Origin: JBBAGC01 sp964491265
GTDB lineage: Bacteria; Spirochaetota; UBA4802; UBA5550
Assembly (NCBI GenBank): GCA_964491265.1
Contig: CAZBFP010000006.1
Span: 84,926 to 148,925 of the forward strand
Length of the DNA: 64,000 nucleotides
Direction: 5' to 3'
Position numbers and translations under genes: made by a program. Under the pieces are notes generated by a model. That model saw only the letters and a list, made by a program, of their open reading frames with translations. It was not told where the DNA came from and searched no databases. Of the stretch, positions 60,854-64,000 are shown in pieces. Every line of letters starts with the position of its first letter. Positions within the stretch are counted from its first letter, which is position 1.

Positions 60854-60959
60854 AGATATTTTTTAGTGCAATAATGATGTTTCCCATATCCCCGCCGCCT
60901 ATGGCGGCGGGGATAAAAGAGCATTTTATTCCAAAAAAAAGTTAAGGAATTAACACTGA
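60844..60959 (+). repeat. REP-like palindromic element, copy 6
   Basis: Forward-orientation copy that begins inside the M20 peptidase gene: its first bases TTATTCCTAA encode the last Tyr (in part) and Ser and the stop codon. Centre ATCCCCGCCGCC, TATG, GCGGCGGGGAT. Right arm GTTAAGGAATTAACACTGA ends about 30 bases before the sensor gene. Confidence 0.88.
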
Positions 60960-60991
60960 TAAAATTCAGCATTTATACTTTCGGGGGATTT

Positions 60992-63214
60992 ATGGCCTGC
61001 ATTAAAACAAAAAACCGGATTATTACATTCCTTTTTTTAGCCTGCACACTCCTGATGGCAGCAATACCCGCTTTCTCATCCGGAGCAATTGACGTAAGTT
61101 CAATAAATAAACACCTCCCCATCGGCTCTCTCTGCTACACCCTTGAAGACCAGTCAGGGAATATTACTATTGATGAGATTATCTCAGGAAAGCATGATAA
61201 TGACTTTACCATCTCCCCGGGAAATATCCCCAATTTCGGCTTTACAAAATCTGTTTACTGGGTCCGCTTTACCCTTGAAAACAGCAGCTACAGAATCATG
61301 AACAGGCTTGTTGAGATCGGTTTTCCCCTTCTTGACAATATTGAAATATACGCATTCACCGCTGATAATAATGCAGAACCGCTCATGGCAAAAAAAGAGA
61401 TAACCGGAAGAGAAATACCATTTAATGAGAGATTATTCAGTCACAGAAATTTTGTATTCCCCATGAACCTCCTCCCCTATGAGTCACAGGATGTTTATCT
61501 CCGGATAAAAACCGATGACGGGATGATCTTCCCGATTTCAGTCTGGGAAACATCCTCATTTTACAGAAAAGCGCAGAGGGAGCTTTTTGCATTCGGTATC
61601 TATTACGGCATTATTATAATTATGATACTCTATAATCTTTTCATTTTCACAGCAACCAGAGACAACAACTACCTCTACTATATTTTATACATTGCCGCAT
61701 TCGGCATGTTTCAGCTTTCAATGAACGGGCTTGCATACCAGTTTTTATGGCCCTCGTCGCCATGGTGGGCAATACATGCCAACCCCTTTTTGATCGGGTG
61801 GAGCGCACTTCTTGGCGCAGGATTTTCTGTGAAGTTTCTTGAAACACCGGTATATGCCCCTGTGATGGACAAACTCTTAAAGGGACTCATGGTATTAAGC
61901 GTAATCCTTATAATAGCTTCCTTAACTGTTGATTACTCAATAACTATTCTTGCGGGACAGATTCTCCCCCTTTCAATGATTCTTATAGCAATTCCTACAG
62001 CAATTCTATGTTTAAAAAGGGGAAACAGGTCTGCACGATTCTACCTCATTGCATGGTCAGCCTTTTTTATCGGGGTTATCCTTTCCACACTCCGGATTAT
62101 GGGACTTATCCAGCATAACATCCTCACTGAACATGGGCTGCAGATAGGCTCCGCATTTGAGATGGTCCTCCTTGCACTTGCTCTGGCTGACAGGATCAAT
62201 ATAATGAAGATGGAAAAGGAAGAGGCGCAGATGGAGGTTATAGCAAAACAGCAGCAGATAGTGGACAATCTTAACAGATCAAATATGGAAATTGAGAGTG
62301 CCCATAAACTCCTGAGTATATCTGAAGAAAAGTACCGGCGCCTTGTAGAAGGAACCAAGGATATTATATTCTCACTTGACGAAGAGTGGAAATTTATATC
62401 TGCAAACAGGGCAATTACCACAGAACTTAAAATCGATACAGATACAATTGCCGGGAAAAGCTTTCTCGACATACTCTACAGCGACCAGAAGGAGCAGTAT
62501 GTAACCAGGAGGCTCATGATTGAAAAACTTGAGGAATTCAGCCGTTCAAAAAAACCTGTACAGTTCAGAATACAGTTCAAGTCCCCCATCAGTACAGAAC
62601 CGCGGGAACTTCTCTTAAGTCTTGAATTTATAAATATTGAAGGGAAAAATGAAATTCTGGGGAAAGCCTCGCATATAATAGAGGACAGCCTTCTCAAATA
62701 CTTCCTTGAGGAGAGCCAGAAATATGCAATAGGAAACTACCTTATCACTGCTGAGGAGATTACACACAGAATCACCAGGAACCTGAAAAAGTATATGGAT
62801 TCATCATCCCTGAAACTTCTGCGCATATCCCTGAGGGAGATTATTATAAATGCCATTGAACACGGAAACCTGGAGATTTCATTTGAAGACAAGTCAAATG
62901 CCATGATGGAGGATAACTATTTTGAAACAGTACGGAGCAGACAGATGAAACCCGATCTGGGCAGAAGAAAAGTTCTCATCGACTATTCTGTAAACAGCGA
63001 AAGAGTATGCTACACTGTCACTGATGAAGGCTCCGGATTTGATCACAGGGAATTTCTGGAGAAAAACGATGATATTATGAACGCCATGCTCCTTTCACAC
63101 GGCAGAGGTTTATCAATGACAGTAAATACCTTTGATGAAGTTATTTTCAATGAGAAGGGGAACAGCGTTAATCTTATTAAATATTTTAACAGTAAAGATG
63201 ATTCCGCCGGATAA
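60992..63214 (+). CDS. 7TMR-DISM sensor with PAS and HATPase domains
   Basis: A 740-residue membrane sensor. Signal sequence (about 1-29), extracellular 7TMR-DISMED2 domain (about 40-170, with GFTKSVYWVRFTLEN and VYLRIKTDDGMIFPISVW), and seven membrane helices (about 195-400). A coiled coil leads to a PAS domain (about 445-560), then an HATPase domain of the RsbW/anti-sigma type (LREIIINAIEHGNLE, TVTDEGSGFDHREF, HGRGLSMT). There is no histidine-kinase phosphoacceptor helix, so it probably acts as a serine kinase or partner switch rather than a classical sensor kinase. Ligand and target are unknown. GGGGG precedes the ATG. Confidence 0.88.
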   Translation: MACIKTKNRIITFLFLACTLLMAAIPAFSSGAIDVSSINKHLPIGSLCYTLEDQSGNITIDEIISGKHDNDFTISPGNIPNFGFTKSVYWVRFTLENSSYRIMNRLVEIGFPLLDNIEIYAFTADNNAEPLMAKKEITGREIPFNERLFSHRNFVFPMNLLPYESQDVYLRIKTDDGMIFPISVWETSSFYRKAQRELFAFGIYYGIIIIMILYNLFIFTATRDNNYLYYILYIAAFGMFQLSMNGLAYQFLWPSSPWWAIHANPFLIGWSALLGAGFSVKFLETPVYAPVMDKLLKGLMVLSVILIIASLTVDYSITILAGQILPLSMILIAIPTAILCLKRGNRSARFYLIAWSAFFIGVILSTLRIMGLIQHNILTEHGLQIGSAFEMVLLALALADRINIMKMEKEEAQMEVIAKQQQIVDNLNRSNMEIESAHKLLSISEEKYRRLVEGTKDIIFSLDEEWKFISANRAITTELKIDTDTIAGKSFLDILYSDQKEQYVTRRLMIEKLEEFSRSKKPVQFRIQFKSPISTEPRELLLSLEFINIEGKNEILGKASHIIEDSLLKYFLEESQKYAIGNYLITAEEITHRITRNLKKYMDSSSLKLLRISLREIIINAIEHGNLEISFEDKSNAMMEDNYFETVRSRQMKPDLGRRKVLIDYSVNSERVCYTVTDEGSGFDHREFLEKNDDIMNAMLLSHGRGLSMTVNTFDEVIFNEKGNSVNLIKYFNSKDDSAG

Positions 63215-63216
63215 CT

Positions 63217-63663
63217 TCAGCTGAGAAGTCTGACAAAAAAATAGGCCCCTGCAAACATGGTAACAGGTGTTGACAGAATAAAAGCAGCCACCTCACCCTT
63301 GGATATTATCTTTGTTTTATAAACTTTTTTGCCAAAAAAATTAAGATCATAGTATTCCGGGTCCCTTGATCTTACAATTATTTTCACTGCAATACGGATC
63401 TGTATAAAAAGAAGGAAGCCGAATATAAGCCCTGCTTCCACAAGAAGTATCTCTTCAATATTAAATCTATATATAATCTGAGGAGTCTGAATCAGCATTA
63501 CCAGCAGTACAGCTGTAAATGCAAAATTTGCAAATATGGTAAAGAGAAATCCCCGGAATGCAGCTTTGCTTCTGCTCTTTAAATATGACTCAAGAAAGAG
63601 AATGTTCACAAAAACTGATATCTGGAACAATATTATAAGGGCTGGAAAAAATGGATCTCTCAT
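63217..63663 (-). CDS. Hypothetical integral membrane protein
   Basis: A 148-residue protein with four hydrophobic segments (ALIILFQISVFVNILFL, GFLFTIFANFAFTAVLLVML, ILLVEAGLIFGFLLFIQI, GEVAAFILSTPVTMFAGAYFF) and a basic loop before the last one. I do not recognise a family. The start is uncertain: ATG 63663 gives a protein that begins just before the first helix, while TTG or GTG starts up to 63732 would add a basic extension. It ends two bases from the convergent sensor gene. Confidence 0.6.
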   Translation of the reverse strand: MRDPFFPALIILFQISVFVNILFLESYLKSRSKAAFRGFLFTIFANFAFTAVLLVMLIQTPQIIYRFNIEEILLVEAGLIFGFLLFIQIRIAVKIIVRSRDPEYYDLNFFGKKVYKTKIISKGEVAAFILSTPVTMFAGAYFFVRLLS

Positions 63664-63816
63664 TATGCGGATATAACCTCGTTTCCCCGGAAGAATCTGT
63701 CTCTTTATACTCACATGCCCCGGAAAAATCAAGAAGTTTTAACCGCATCAGTAAATGATCTGCAATAAAGATATAATAAAATTTTTGGAATATTGAGGAA
63801 CCTAATAAGCTTCATT

Positions 63817-63945
63817 CCCCCTGCCCCCCAGAGGGGGTCACGTAATAAGAAAACTTGATGCATACGGTGATTAATCGAAGTATTATAAATACCCGTTTAC
63901 ATTGCTGCACTTTCCATTGATTAACTCGTGCCCCCTCTGGGGGAC
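63817..63945 (+). mobile_element. MITE-like element, copy D
   Basis: A shortened copy of about 129 bp bounded by CCCCCTGCCCCCCAGAGGGGG and CGTGCCCCCTCTGGGGGAC. The interior retains TTGATGCATACGGTGATTAA and ATTAACTCGTG, related to copy B, but lacks its middle part. Confidence 0.65.
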
Positions 63946-64000
63946 CTCACTACTACCCACATTTTTATGTGAAGCACATGTCATCCGTAGAAGGCCCCCT
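63946..64000 (-). repeat. 55-bp segment shared with 13582-13636 (reaches window edge)
   Basis: Exact reverse complement of 13582-13636. The match may continue past the window end. It sits directly beside the right terminus of MITE copy D and ends in the start of another C-run. Confidence 0.85.

Overview
The window looks like a chromosomal segment of an anaerobic, AT-rich member of the phylum Spirochaetota. The strongest marker is a tandem pair of periplasmic-flagellar sheath proteins (FlaA, 54500-56227). A very long GreA with a large helical N-terminal extension and a 7TMR-DISM sensor are also common in spirochaetes. Class III ribonucleotide reductase, an electron-bifurcating NfnAB complex and many Fe-S enzymes suggest an anaerobic life. 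The assignment to phylum is an inference; genus cannot be read from the sequence.

Layout. 1-4800 is a decayed, repeat-rich area. It holds the start of a lipoprotein gene, two small orphan genes, an XRE antitoxin whose toxin partner is broken, a gutted sodium:neurotransmitter-symporter gene, and a 71-bp tandem repeat cut by a 100-N assembly gap. 4793-9716 carries a receiver-like protein, a multihaem cytochrome, an MshEN-like domain protein, a thioesterase, tRNA-Leu(CAA), a small zinc ribbon and a ClpX-like unfoldase. 10062-17033 carries a DUF389 membrane protein, class III fructose-bisphosphatase, leuB, and a papain-type protease followed by a chagasin-type inhibitor. 17088-26590 carries a DUF4015 protein, a Cys-rich secreted peptide, a three-gene MCE/Mla lipid transporter whose ATPase has lost its catalytic motifs, a dehydratase-like protein, Prc protease and gatA. 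27078-31022 holds moaA and a class III ribonucleotide reductase operon in which the glycyl-radical tail is a separate gene. 34293-48957 is rich in nitrogen and redox metabolism: gltBD, gdhA, nfnAB and a KaiC-like/PPDK_N fusion. 49413-56227 holds TPR and lipoprotein genes, tRNA-Leu(CAG), greA and the flaA pair. 56673-63732 holds a signal-peptidase-like protein, a nucleotidyltransferase/phosphohexomutase fusion, an M20 peptidase and a 7TM sensor.

Spacers between genes are filled with several families of non-coding repeats. One is a roughly 115-bp palindromic element with a GC-rich central hairpin (six full copies, at least three half copies). One is a 130-205-bp MITE-like element with G/C-run termini (four copies plus fragments). 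One is a GTCATTCC-type hairpin family. There is also a 55-bp segment shared by two MITE sites about 50 kb apart.

Most genes are ordinary housekeeping genes. The points most worth checking are the pseudo-ATPase of the MCE transporter, the linked protease/inhibitor pair, the split NrdD, the signal peptidase homologue lacking its lysine, and the repeat families. No CRISPR array, rRNA, prophage or intact transposase gene was seen.
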